64,000 bases of DNA from Megamerina dolium. Taxonomy: Eukaryota > Arthropoda > Insecta > Diptera > Megamerinidae. The stretch's first letter is position 1. Each line of letters opens with the position of its first letter. The stretch lies in assembly GCA_963854835.1 (NCBI GenBank), contig OY978526.1, positions 28,757,073 to 28,821,072 of the forward strand, given 5' to 3'. This document shows positions 11,314-23,039 of this stretch, one piece after another. The translations under genes and the position numbers were made by a program. The notes beneath the pieces were generated by a model, which did not search any database, was not told where the DNA came from, and saw nothing but the letters and a program-made list of their open reading frames with translations.

Positions 11314-13426
11314 GCTACTGCCACTGCTGAGGAGAATGATGGTGGCAACAAGGATCTGAGAATGGCGAGTAGCTAAAAATTCAGAGGAGTATAAGAAGAG
11401 GGAAAACAAGCACACTGAGTACAAGGAATCTGATGTCGTTGTTGCTGATGTTGTTGACAAATATTTGCATTTGTGATAAAAACGAAAATTTATCAGAAAA
11501 AAAAAGAGAAGAAACAAAAAACAAAAACAAATATTAAATATAGGCAAGCAACAGTAGTACACATATACACATTAGCGTATTCAACGTGGGAACGGAACAT
11601 GCAGTGAATATAAACAAGAATAAATTTTACATCAACAATAACAACAGCAACAACAACAACAACGGTGACACCCACATGCTGGCCAGTATACCGCTTCACC
11701 ACCATTACCATTATGATGGCAACAGAGGCAACAGCAAAAAATTATGCTTCTGCATATCCTGCATATTCTTGCGTAGCTTGTTTAATACGCAATTCCTTTT
11801 AACATTTTCAGCATCATCTTTTTATCTCATCTCTTGGTCGTTGTCGTCGTCGTCGTCGTTGTTGTCGTCATTGCATAAGTAGCGCGTAAATCTATTTTAA
11901 TTGCATTTGTATTTGTTTTACGTACATGTGTGCGTGTGTGTGGTTGTTCATATACTTGTTTTTTGTTATATTCACATGCATGTATGAATGCATATATACA
12001 ATATATTTTTAAAGTAGTGCATATAAGGGTCAATTGAGCAATGGTTGGAGTAACAAGAACTGAGGTAGCATCAGCATGAGCTAACATACATTTAATACGT
12101 TTCTATAGATATGTGTGAGTGTGTATTTACACAACTTCTTTTTTTGGTTTTTTTGGGAATAACTATATACAACTCATTTATTTTCTCCCACTAGTGGTAG
12201 GGCAAACAAGATTTCATGTTCACATGAAATATCTCATGTGTTAAATGAATGAGTTACTCTGATGAGTTTATTGCAGTTGTGTCACAAAAAATATAAAGTG
12301 AGCTATTTTGATTGTTGTGCAGGAATTACAAATTAAATTATATTAAATTAACGAAAACAAAAAACGTAATGAACAATACTCAAATATACTTTACGTACTT
12401 TACCAGCCAACCATCCATCCTTATATTCATTTTTAAGTTAGCTAACTTCAACTTCAAATGGCATAAACATATGTTGCTTATAATATTATTAATATGACGC
12501 ACAATGTTACGTCAAAATTCACAAAATCGATAAACTATTCCTTACAAATCTGAAAAAAATTAAAAAGCACCACCATGAGCTTTATTAGAGAACCGACTTT
12601 ATACCATTCGGTGTCTAAGAGACTGTACAGTTGGTAGATTCTGATAACAATGCAGTCAAAGTAACCGCCAGTCAGAGTAGAAAATAAACTTGACTATCCG
12701 CAACACCAGCAATTAGATCTTTGTGTGGTAAGAATCTTTCAGGAATTTAATGTTTCTCCTTTAGAAAGTCAGTCGTTGATGTGATGACCAAAAACACATA
12801 TCGGCTGCAACTAACTAAAATCAAAATTGCTGGCATAAAATACATTTAAAGAAAAAGACAAAAAAAAAAATCTAGAATATTTCCGAGAATCACAACTTCT
12901 TTATTGAATTAGTAAATAAATAGAAATATGCCAACTCACCACATAGACACAATCTATATGTTATGAATCAAACAATAATTATAATATTGTGTTTAAATAT
13001 ATTTTGAAAATTGAATGTACAGCGAAGTCACAAACCATATTAATAATGGCGGCTATTATTATATTTAAATAGGGAAGTCTCTGCAGTATTTACTGACATT
13101 TGTAATAGGATGGTTTTAACCAGTTATAAAGTACAAGCACTCTCGTCGGTTATGTCCGGTTATTAAAAAGATTCGATCCTGTTTTGCTATGCCATGTAAG
13201 CATGCTCTTAAACAATCTAAGTTATTTTTCTTTGATCGGCATGTTGGCATCTCACATACGAATGCTTTAAATTTATTTATGGTATCCTCATGATAAACTA
13301 CACCATTTCCAATTACAGAAACGCATGACGCATGTTAAAATGCTCTCGTGCGCAGTCTCCGCAGTGTACTTTACATCATCCACGACCTTTTCTAAATACT
13401 GATGTGGCTGTTCCCCTATATTTGGC
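9551..13426. other. AT-rich non-coding DNA with CAA and CA tracts
   Basis: No firm gene. Simple tracts include CA at about 11211-11226, a 42-bp CAA run at 11271-11312 and a GTC run at about 11837-11869. The block 11230-11880 is CAA-rich in the way of many fly 5' exons and is listed separately as a weak candidate. The segment 9560-9800 has slightly higher GC but no recognisable family. Confidence 0.45.
11586..11882 (+). CDS. Weak candidate: Asn/His-rich open frame with hydrophobic C-terminal part
   Basis: A 98-codon frame runs from ATG to TAG. It starts MGTEHAVNINK, passes through an Asn run coded by AAC repeats and a His-rich stretch (LHHHYHY), then reaches hydrophobic residues (LCFCISCIFL, FLLTFSASSFYLISW) and a Ser run coded by TCG repeats. 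The preceding 300 bp are CAA-rich. Fly genes can have such low-complexity N-termini before a signal sequence, so a first coding exon is conceivable. However, none of its possible donor sites is both strong and in the phase 1 needed by the 34070 exon. Composition alone could also produce this frame. Confidence 0.15.
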   Translation: MGTEHAVNINKNKFYINNNNSNNNNNGDTHMLASIPLHHHYHYDGNRGNSKKLCFCISCIFLRSLFNTQFLLTFSASSFYLISWSLSSSSSLLSSLHK

Positions 13427-13610
13427 TCATTTACAAGTGAGTTTGATTAGTCCGCATTTCCATTTGAGGTTTTCTCATTTTCATTTGATGCTTTCGCATT
13501 TACGATTGACGCTTTCGTATTTTAAAATTACTAATCTCATTTGCAATTGAATTTTATTATTTTCATTTGACGTTTACGCTATCACAATTGACCCTTTTTC
13601 ATTTACAATT
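13427..13610 (+). repeat. Degenerate ~21-bp minisatellite
   Basis: Units of about 21 bp follow the pattern CATTT-NCA-TTTGA-NGCTTTCG. The three clearest, at about 13457-13520, begin CATTTCCATTTGAGG, CATTTTCATTTGATG and CATTTACGATTGACG. The units then decay through 13610 with lengths of 16-23 bp. Read in one frame they give a repeating S-H-F-H-L-x-L peptide, which is only a by-product of the 7-codon period. Confidence 0.65.
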
Positions 13611-15653
13611 GAAATTGGTGTAGAAACTGATCGAAATCCAGTAAAATACCATATTTCTTAGCAACCTCTTCTAGCAAATGCTTCTACCATTTCGTTATAC
13701 ATATGTATGTATGGGGATCTGAAGGAAATGAGATCTGATGGTTATAGTATTTTAATTTGGATGCTCCATTAAGAATATTCTGAAGACACCGATGAACCAT
13801 TGAACCATTAGTCGGTTTGCAAAAGTGTTTGTCTTATTACAAATCGATATTTAAACACTTCTTGAAGATTTCGCATAACTTGAAGTAATGTTCAATAGAA
13901 TTTCCACTATCTTTGATATCAAATTTTGTAGTCTTTAAATAGGCGACGAATTATTGCTCCGTACGATAGAGTACCTTCCAAGAAAATTGCAAACAACCAG
14001 TCTAAATCAGTCCATCTATTCATCTATACATCTTTATCTAACCAAAATTGCGTATAATTTTAGCATTTCCCACACAAAATGAAATTCTTTACTACACATT
14101 TTTATTCTCTGAAATAATATTAAATATCGTTGTCATTTTTTTGAAGTAAAAATACTGAAAATACTCTCTTTAAAATCGAGACATTTATATGAGAAACTTT
14201 TTACTACTAGTTTTTTGAATATCCATCTGCAATCGTACTATGCTATGTTATAACATTAAATTCTACAAACACAGACTCACGAATTCTTACACTTCACATG
14301 CCTACTTATTGCATGAGAAGCTGTGCATATGCGTATTATGCATATTTATGCATTCATGTAAGCATAAGTGTATGAGTATGGTTGTGAATAATATGCATAT
14401 GTGGTATATATGTAAATTTATTTACTTGTGCCTTCATCTTGTGGCGCTACAAAAAAGAACTAACATATTTACTTGGAAGAACGGTTCATGTTGGTTACAT
14501 GCGCGTAAATATTTTTTTTTTATTCTGTACTACCACTATAACTACCATAATTGCAGCTACTTATGCACTCTTACTACATATATTAGATATATGCATATTC
14601 TCGCGTATATATTTAAGTTTATGTTAATATCCAGACATTCAGCGAATATATTAAATTTAGCATTGCATAGAATTTTATTGTTTTTATTGCTGAAATGTTT
14701 AGGCGGCTTTAGTGAAACGATTCCTTTGGAAGCAAAAATACACAAGTTGGACTTTCAAGAAGCTTTGTTGAAGAACGGATTTGTAGTTCAATCCCAGAAA
14801 TTTCCTATGTTGATTGATCTTTATCATAGTTATACATATTTTTATAACAAATTGCAAATTTCTTACTTTTTGGGTTCCAATTTCTCAATTATAAACATGA
14901 AGTCCTTATAGAGTATGTTGAATGGATAGAACTATAATTTAGATTGATTAATTATAATGATTCGCTACAACTATACATTTGACAAGAATTCATGTAGCTA
15001 AAACAAAAATTAGCTTTCGGGAAGAAGTAGTTAGACAATGAGTAGCGACGCAAGCAAGTCTTAGTGGTCGGCACCGGTAGAAAGCTAAAGGAACTCATTA
15101 TTTTTTTGCACGACTTAGGTAATTACCATATATCAAGCTGAGCGCCTTCGTCTGGGGAGAATAATAAAAAATAAATAAATTAATACATTTTGGCATTAAT
15201 TCACTCGACATTCCAGTATCGAGATATATGACTAGCTCCTCTTAAAGTTTACAAGCACAAGGCAGTTAAAAGTAGCATTGCTGTAAACTTCAGATGAGTT
15301 TGAGAAAATTCATGTCCGCAGTTAAGCATTTGTTTTGTGAAAGTTTGAAAATTTATTTTAAAATAATTTTTATATATACTACATTCAAAGAGTATTGAGT
15401 GGGCAGTAAGTTCGAATGTTGTTGAATGTGTTCTTTAGTTTTTTTGCAAGTGAAAATATTAAGCTCTTGAATCAAGACTTGTTGTGTAAAATTATTGTAT
15501 TAGTAGCAAATTGTTATGTTACAAAAAAGGGCGTAATCGGATAAAAACTATGGCTACCTCTTATACAAAACTGTGATAGTGAATACATGTAAACACGCTT
15601 GAAATGCAAGAACATAAAGAAATAGAGCTAGCTAATATGGTATTTAAAAAAAT
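13611..15653. other. AT-rich non-coding DNA
   Basis: No firm gene. It includes a long open frame at 14240-14911, listed separately. From about 15520 the text resembles the short repeat seen again at 17280-17350 and 19720-19900 (a motif around CTCTTATACAAAACTGTG), which suggests R1 landed inside an older repeat. Confidence 0.4.
14240..14911 (+). CDS. Unrecognised 223-codon open frame; possible signal-peptide exon inside
   Basis: A frame of 223 codons without stops is unusually long for this AT-rich DNA. The peptide is rich in Tyr, Ile, Leu, Cys and His with no domain I know, so chance is likely. One part is notable. From a Met at 14621 it reads MLISRHSANILNLALHR and then the hydrophobic core ILLFLLLKCLGGF, like a signal peptide. 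A GT at 14712-14713 would end an exon in phase 1, the phase needed by the Ig exon at 34070. The donor (A|GTGAAA) is weak, so this link is speculative. Confidence 0.15.
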   Translation: MLCYNIKFYKHRLTNSYTSHAYLLHEKLCICVLCIFMHSCKHKCMSMVVNNMHMWYICKFIYLCLHLVALQKRTNIFTWKNGSCWLHARKYFFFILYYHYNYHNCSYLCTLTTYIRYMHILAYIFKFMLISRHSANILNLALHRILLFLLLKCLGGFSETIPLEAKIHKLDFQEALLKNGFVVQSQKFPMLIDLYHSYTYFYNKLQISYFLGSNFSIINMKSL

Positions 15654-17232
15654 CTCCTTACAGTCGGCTGAGGCCGACCAAACTATACCCTGCATATGTA
15701 GATTTATATATAAAAAGTTTACTCGAATATCCAACTTTTCTTTTATTTCCACTTTTCGAGAAACAATTTTTGCATATACTACTAATTTACACCCGAAATA
15801 TGGTTGACTTTGACGAAGTAAAAGGATTTTAAGATAATTCCGAGGCTTAGTATGAGAGCTATATAAAAAGTGGGCGTGGCTTACCACTTTCTAGTAAATC
15901 CAATTAATTTTTCAATGTTAATCCACACCTTAAATTTGGTGTCCTACGTTGAATAGTTTCTAAGTTATGGTGGTTAACATTTTTGTTTAATTTCCTCAAC
16001 TTTGTATGGGAGCCCCAATAAGAAGTGGGCGTGGTACGCTGATTTTTCGCCAGATTATTTCCGACTACGATATTAATTTAAGTGTCAATTATGGTTATTG
16101 TAGACAGAAGATTGCCGAAGTTACAGCTGTTTCAATTTAAAATTTGTATGGGGGCTACGATAAACACTGGGCGTGGTGCGCCCATTTTCTGTGAGCCTAG
16201 TTGCTCCTACAATACTAATCCATACCCTAAGTCTCGTTGTCCTAGGCTAAATGGCTTGTAGGCTATGGAGCTTAACATTTTAGTTTAATTCACTCGACTT
16301 TGTATGGGAGACCCATGAAGGAGTGGGCGTGGCACACTGATTTTCTGCCAGATTTTTGCCGATTACGATATTAATTTAAGTGTCAATTATGGTTATTCTA
16401 GACAGAAGATTGCCGAAGTTACAGCTGTTTCAATTTAAAATTTGTATGGGGGCTACGATAAACACTGGGCGTGGTGCGCCTATTTTCTGTAAGCCTAGTT
16501 GCTCGTACAATACTAATCCACACCTTAAATCTCGTTATTCTACGCTGAATAGTTTGCAAGTTATAACCGGTAACATTTTTTTTAATTTCCGCAACTTTGT
16601 ATGGGAGACCCAAAAAGGAGTGGGCGTGGCATATTGATTTTCTGCCATATTATTTCCGACTACCGTGTTAATCTAAGCGTCAATTATGGTTATTCTAGAC
16701 AGAAGATTGTACAAGTTACAGCAGTTTCAATTTAAAAGAAGTACAGACACTTTGTATGGGAGCTACGCTAGAAAGTAGGCGTGGCTCATCCACTTTTGGT
16801 GAGGTTATATAGTAGTATAATATAACTCTATGTGCAAAATATTGTTGTCCCAAGTGGTATATTGTGTGAGTTATAGCAAGTTAAAGATTTTGAAAATTTC
16901 GAGGTTAGTCGCTTTGAATGCTTGGTGTGGGCGTGGTTATTGACCGATCATGCCCAATATCAATCCCCTCCGTACCCTTGGATCATAGATTACTTATGCC
17001 AAATTTCATCGAAATAGCTCAATATTTACTCAAGTTATCGTGCGAACCAGCCAGGTGACAGACAGACGGACGGACGGACGGACGGACGGACGGACGGACA
17101 TCGTTAAATCGAAAATTTAATCGATGCTGATCACGAATATATATCCATGTCTATATCTCCGGAGATTCCTTCAAGTGGACACAAACATCTGACCGAAATG
17201 AATATACCATGCATATTGCATTATGCAGGGTA
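15654..17232 (+). mobile_element. R-family repeat, copy R1 (1,579 bp)
   Basis: This dispersed element is seen four times in the window. It starts CTCCTTACAGTCGGCTGAGG, containing the hairpin GTCGGC...GCCGAC. It next carries TATACCCTGCATA (15684-15696) and ends with the inverted partner TATGCAGGGTATA (17222-17234). The interior repeats a unit with GTGGGCGTGG about every 150 bp. The spacing alternates ~145 and ~153 bp, giving a ~298-bp dimer. Near the right end is a CAGACGGACGGACGG tract (about 17060-17098). No transposase is encoded, and the recurring open frames inside are copies of the same non-coding unit. It is probably a non-autonomous DNA element of unknown class. The A-rich TAAAAAAAT sits at its left edge (15645-15653). 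Confidence 0.8.
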
Positions 17233-17435
17233 TAATAAGTCTGATGGCAAAATTGATATATTAGAAAATGGGTGAATTTTGATGAAAATTACGCCTAACT
17301 CTCATACAAAAGTGTGTTGTGGATTGTGTGATTACACACTTTATGCATGATAATATAGTGTTATTAAGCTGAAATTTGGTACAAATAATTAGATTTATAA
17401 ACACATACATATGCTCAAAAATGAACTAAAAAAAT
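17233..17435. repeat. Spacer between R1 and R2, part of an older repeat
   Basis: About 200 bp separate R1 and R2. The spacer carries GATGAAAATTACGCCTAACT followed by CTCATACAAAAGTGTG, similar to text just before R1 (about 15540-15570) and after S2 (about 19720-19760). This suggests R1 and R2 entered neighbouring units of an older repeat family. That is inference from visual similarity. Confidence 0.4.
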
Positions 17436-19324
17436 CTCCTTACAGTCGGCTGGGGCCGACCAAATTATACCCTGCATATGTAGAGGTATATATAAAAAGT
17501 TTGCTCGTATATCCATCCTTTTCTTCCACTACTTTGTATAGGACCTACATTAAGAAGCAGGCGTACCTCACCAATTTTGGAGGATCAATTTCTGCCTATA
17601 ATACTAAAATACATAGGTTGCAATGGGTTGACCTATGCGTATTAATTAGTAAGTTATGGGTGTTTTAATGTTTAAGATAAATACGAGACTTTGTACGGAA
17701 GCTATATAAAAAGTGGGCGTGGGCCTTGTATATCTAATTAATTTTTCAATATCAATCCACACCTTAAATTTGGTTGTCCTACGCTAAATGGTTTGTAAGT
17801 TATGGAGCTTAAAAGTTTTAGTTTAATTCTCTCAACTTTGTATGGGAGACCTATGAAGGATTTTCTGCCAGATTTTTGCCGACTACGATATTAATCTAAG
17901 TGTCAATTATGGTTATTTTAGGCAAAAGATTGCCGAAGTTACAGCTGTTTCAATTTAAAATTTGTATGGGGGCTACAATAAACCGTAGGCGTGGCGCGCC
18001 CATTTCAAGTGAGCCTAGTTGCTCGTACAATACTAATCCATACCTTAAATCTCGTTGTCCTACGCTAAATGGTTTGTAAGCTATGGAGCTTAAAAGTTTT
18101 AGCTAATTCCCTTGACTTTGTATGGGAGACTCATTAAGCAGTGGGCGTGGCACACTGATTTTTTGCCAGATTTTTGCCGACTATGATATTAATTTAAGTG
18201 TCAATTATGGTTATTTTAGGCAAAAGATTGCCGAAGTTACAGCTGTTTCAATTTAAAATTTGTATGGGGGCTACAATAAACAGTGGGCGTGGCGCGCCCA
18301 TTTCAAGTGAGCCTAGTTGCTCGTACAATACTAATCCATACCTTAAATCTCGTTGTCCTACGCTAAATGGTTTGTAAGTTATGGAGCTTAAAAGTTTTAG
18401 TTTAATTCCCTTGACTTTGTATGGGAGACTCATGAAGGAGTGGGCATGGCACACTGATTTTCCGCCAGATTTTTGCCGATTATGATATTAATCAAAGTGT
18501 CAATTATGGTTATTTTAGGCAGAAGATGGCCGAAGTTACAGCTGTTTCAATTTAAAATTTGTATGGGGGCTACAATAAACAGTGGGCGTGGTGCGCCGAT
18601 TTTCTGTGAGCCTAGTTGCTCCTACAATACTAATCCACACGTTAAATCTCGTTATTCTACGCTGAATAGTTTGCAAGTTATAACCGGTAACATTTTTTTA
18701 ATTTCCGCAACTTTGTATGGGAGACCCAAAAAGGAGTGGGCGTGGCTCACTGATTTTCTGCCATATTATTTCCGACTACCATGTTAATCTAAGTGTCAAT
18801 TATGGTTATTCTGGACAGAAGATTGTAGAAGTTACAGCTGTTTCAATTTAAAAGAAGTACAGACACTTTGTATGAGAGCTACGCTAAAAAGTACGCGTGG
18901 CTTAACCACTTTTGGCGAGGTTATATAGTAGTATAATGTAAGTCTATGTGCCAAATATTGTTGTCCCAAGTGGTATATTATGTGAGTTATAGCAAGTTAA
19001 AGATTTTAAAAATTTCGAGGTTAGTCGCTTTTAATGCTTGGTGTGGGCGTGGTTATTGACCGATCATGCCCAATATCAATCCCCTCCGTACCCTTGGATC
19101 ATAGCTATTTCATCGAAATAGCTCAATATTTACTCAAGTTATCGTGCGAACCAGCCAGGTGACAGACAGACGGACGGACGGACGGACGGACATCGTTAAA
19201 TCGAAAATTTAATCGACGCTGATCACGAATATATATCTATGTCTATATCTCCGGAGATTCCTTCAAGTGGACACAAACATCTGACCGAAATGAATATACC
19301 ATGCATATTGCATTATGCAGGGTA
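17436..19324 (+). mobile_element. R-family repeat, copy R2 (1,889 bp, extra internal unit)
   Basis: It has the same ends as R1. CTCCTTACAGTCGGCTGGGG with a perfect GTCGGC/GCCGAC hairpin is at the left, and TATGCAGGGTATA is at the right. R2 is in the same orientation as R1 but about 310 bp longer. GTGGGCGTGG-type motifs lie near 17714, 17989, 18141, 18286, 18441, 18585, 18737, 18891 and 19045. That is one more dimer than R1, plus a local deletion near 17860. The ACGG tract near 19170-19190 is shorter than in R1. The right edge runs directly into the 3' tail of SINE S2. Confidence 0.8.
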
Positions 19325-19688
19325 TAAAAATAAATATGTGGCACTTAAAGCCCCAAAGGGCTCATTGGCCGAGCTTCTCTTCCATTACTGTTATGCGTCT
19401 TAAATTTTGGACAGTATTAGAATGGACCTACTTATTTTAGCCGGTTCCGAACGGCAGAACACTTGTGACATCACTTTTTCTGAGCTTTGTCACACAGTTC
19501 TTTTTTTTAGAAGCTTTTTCATGGCAAGTTGTTACTGTCGGCAAAATTGCCAATTGCTTGCCGACAGGTGGGTACCGTTCGAAAGAAAAATCTTTTCGAT
19601 ATTAAATTTGTTATGCATCAGCCGGGTATTGAACCACGACCTACAGATCAGAAGGCGAACACACTAACCACTGAGCTACGGCACCCAT
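19325..19688 (-). mobile_element. SINE copy S2, near full length
   Basis: This is a tRNA-derived SINE on the minus strand. The 3' tail AAATAAATATGTGGCAC lies at the left. The body matches S5 and S6 (CCAAAGGGCTCATTGGCCGA, CGGTTCCGAACGGCAGAAC, TTGCCAATTGCTTGCCGACA). The tRNA-like head is at the right, where GGGTATTGAACCACGACC is the complement of the B box and ACCACTGAGCTACGGCACCC is the complement of the A box and 5' end. The tail abuts the end of R2, so the SINE went in exactly at, or very near, the R2 border. No clear target duplication is visible. Confidence 0.85.
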
Positions 19689-22600
19689 CAATCAAAATGA
19701 ACTAAATCTAATAAAAACAAAGTTTACCTTCCATACAAAAATATGCGTCCATATGAATATTTTCACAGTTTGCTTAAAAATTTATGATGCTAAAATTCGG
19801 TACATACGTTTATATTTGCTAATCAATACTAAAGTTAAAAAATTATCGAAATAAATAGACAAACAAACCTACCTCTCATAGAAAAGTATGCATTCGACGA
19901 TACTTTGTTCACGTCATATAAGGCTATTGGACGGAAACTCGATGTAAATGATTTATTTTTGTATCAAAGTCCAACTATATTTGAAAATAGAAGCTCTCGT
20001 ATGAAAAATTCGTCCATGTTGAATTGAAAGGTCAGTATTTCGAAAATATATGTGTCGGTCTATCATTGTGCCGAATACCTGATTTTCGATATTATCAAAG
20101 TTCAATTTTTTTTTTCTTCAGAGTTTCAGTCCATTCTTAAAACTAACCGGTAAATATATGTAAAGCCCATGTCTGAATAAATCACTCGATACTCATCATT
20201 ACTCACCATATGGCAATGAAAAATGCTCACAGCCAAATCTTTCATTATTAAAATTATTGCTAAATTAATTGGAATTTTTCATACAAAGTACATTCTTCCA
20301 ATCTTTGATAGCATACTAGTAACTTTTTTTGTAACTTTTTTTGGATTCATAACAAAGACTTTTGATTTGTGTTGTATTTAAAAATTAAGAAGCTAAGAAA
20401 TCGTTGTCATATAACTTTTCAAGATTTTCCTCTTCTATTTTATACTTGGTTTTTTGTAATTTGTTTTTTTTTTTTTTTTGCTTTGGTGTCGATCAACTTT
20501 TTCTCATTTTTCAACATATTCTGTTAATTAAATTGCTCATAATTTATGCTACTCCCATGGGACAGAATATTTCATATATGCAGAGGACTACAAATAAGAA
20601 GAAAAACGAACAGGAAAATTAGTTGTCTTAAACAAACACATCCATACAAACATACATATGCGACAACTTGAGCATTTTACACAAATTTCCTATAAATATG
20701 TGGATGATGAAGAAATGAGAAAAAAAAATACTGAAATTGTAAGAAATTATGTATGGACTTGTACATAATATAATGAAATGGATATTGCACGACCAGCTCT
20801 ATTACAAGATTACAACCATACTGTATATTATATGAACATTTCTTGTGCACTCTGCTCCAAAAATAACATCGCGTATATATTTAAAAATGCATTTGAATAT
20901 AACTAGTGGAAGTGGTATTATATATTTAATGTCATCTACATAATTTGGTCAATTGATATAAATAAATCATAAAGACCAGCAGTCATACATATACATACAT
21001 CTATTGTATAAAACTACTTGTATATGGATAAACAACCCTTAGAAGGGCATCCAATCCACCCGACCATCAAAGATGATTATTCTGTAGCTAAACCAGAACT
21101 CATAAAAATTAATTGCATTATGCTTATAATATGAAATATTCGTACATGGATATTTATGAATATTATCGTGACGAGGAGATAGGAAAAGGGTAAGGGTATA
21201 ACGGATGCTGGATGGCTGACTGGCTGGCTGGTTGACTGGCTTGCTTCAAGTATTTAATGAGGGTTACTTATTTACTTGCTTGCTTTCTTATTTCTTGGTT
21301 CACTCGTTCATTAGTTGGCTGACTGGCCTATGGCATTGGCAATTTGTACAAGCAATCGCCATTTGGTATCCGATATACAATATATATACATTCGATATAC
21401 ACATACATATAAACTCTAATAAATAAGTAGATCTACAGATGCATATATTGTACATTTACGTATGATTTCACTTTCTAATTGGCATACTCATGAACATCGG
21501 TCGAACAGATACATACATACGTACATACATATAGAGTACATATACAAGAAAATAGCTAATAAATAAATTTAATAAGAACAGCAGCTGTTGCCAATTTCTT
21601 GGTGTACATTATGTAGGAATTGTTCTTATTGTTGTAGTTTTTGCAGCACTTCAACTTAAATCATGCTCTGCATGCCGGCACAGACTCTTACTTCTATCGA
21701 GGCATTCAAGCAAACAACTAACAAGAGAATATATATTCAATCAATTGTAACAACAGAAATAGCAACAACAACAACAACAATGCAATTATATAGAAAACAC
21801 AAGATATTTCAAAGTAACCTCTCTCTCTCATTCGCTTTTTCGGTGCGCTACATTGATGATTCTTAAAAGAAAATAATATAAATAAAAATAATAATAAACG
21901 AAGATCAAATAAACGGAAATTTCCGACTTCCCTTTCATTTTCTTTATGCTTCAATTGTAACAACAATAACGTAACAGCAACAACAACAACAATATTACTA
22001 AGGCAATCGAGTAGTCCTTTAATCCTCCCGTCGTTATTTTTTTTTTTTCTCATCGCCCTATATGGAAATGTTAATGAATATATCTACATACATCGTACAA
22101 ATATCGTATGTAAATATATGTATTTCAGGTGCAGAAGAAGCGCAATGGTGTCGACAGCATGCAAGATTGATATGAGCATTACACTGTTACTTTCATTCTT
22201 TTATTATGATATTATTACTGTAGCATATGCCTTAACTGTTGTTCGCTTTACTATTTGCTTCAATGCTTTTCTGCAACTCCTAGAAAATTAACCTTTTATC
22301 AAATGTTTAAGCGACCGCTGACTGCAGTCATTCTGTGTGTGTGTGTTTCCTCTATCTATTTCTCACGCTCCTTCTCTTTAGCTATATATTTCTCCATTTG
22401 AGTAACTTAAAAGCCACTTTTGATTTTTTACTATTGCTCCGCAAGCTTTTTTCTTTTCATATACGCACATTTTCAATCCCCGCATTAAACATTTCTATTT
22501 ACAATTTCTTGCAGATTTTCGTAATACTTTTTTTTTGCGTTTTTTCCCCTTTTTCAATTTCAATTCTATTTTGGACTATTTGAATAAACACAGTGGGATA

Positions 22601-22749
22601 ATGTACATTTGTTTTTGCTTTAAAATTATATAGCTTGCTCTACTCTTAGAGTCTTACTCAATTTCGTACCATATTTCGAATTTGTAAGCACTTGAATCCA
22701 TCTTTTTTTTTTGAATATTTTTTAATTATTATGACTATAAAAAAATTAT
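19689..22749. other. AT-rich non-coding DNA
   Basis: No gene supported. From 19700 to about 20170 there are diverged units with motifs such as CTTCCATACAAAAATATGCG and CTCATAGAAAAGTATGC, probably the older repeat that also surrounds R1/R2. Further right are pyrimidine runs (20465-20480), a CTGG-rich patch near 21215-21240 and CAACAA tracts near 21765-21780 and 21978-21990. Confidence 0.45.
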
Positions 22750-22977
22750 TTGGCACTTATAGACCCCGAAAATCCATTTGGGCGAGCTTCCGAACATTCC
22801 GAACGGCAGAACCCTTGCGACATTATTTTTTCCAAGCTTTGTCACAGAGATCTTTTAAAAGTTTATTCATGGTAATTTCTTACTGCCGCAAAAATTGTCA
22901 ATTGCTTGCCAACAGGAGTGTGCCGTTCGAAAGAAAAATCTTTTCGATGTTCAAGTTGTCAAAGTCGGGAATTGAAT
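22750..22977 (-). mobile_element. SINE copy S3, internally deleted
   Basis: Minus-strand SINE remnant. GGCACTTATAGACCCCGAA is the 3' end and CGAACGGCAGAACCCTTGCGAC the middle. TTGTCAATTGCTTGCCAACAGG and TTCGAAAGAAAAATCTTTTCGAT lead toward the head, which is cut off near a decayed B box (GGGAATTGAATAAAT). Compared with S5, about 85 bp is missing after CGAGCTTC, which joins directly to CGAACATTCCGAACGG. Confidence 0.75.
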
Positions 22978-23039
22978 AAATGTTGCATTCTAATATCGAA
23001 ATCAATTCAATATCTAATTTGGAATTGTCGATAAAATGT

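Noticed and set aside
16380..16637. Open frame with VILDRRLPKLQLFQFKICMG, seen again at 18473, 50848 and 57882
   Set aside because: It recurs because the R-element unit recurs. It has no start context or domain, and it shifts or breaks between units, so I take it as non-coding.
17060..17098. ACGG tetramer tract considered as a separate microsatellite or a CRISPR-like array
   Set aside because: It is a subterminal part of every R copy with variable unit number; there are no spacers.
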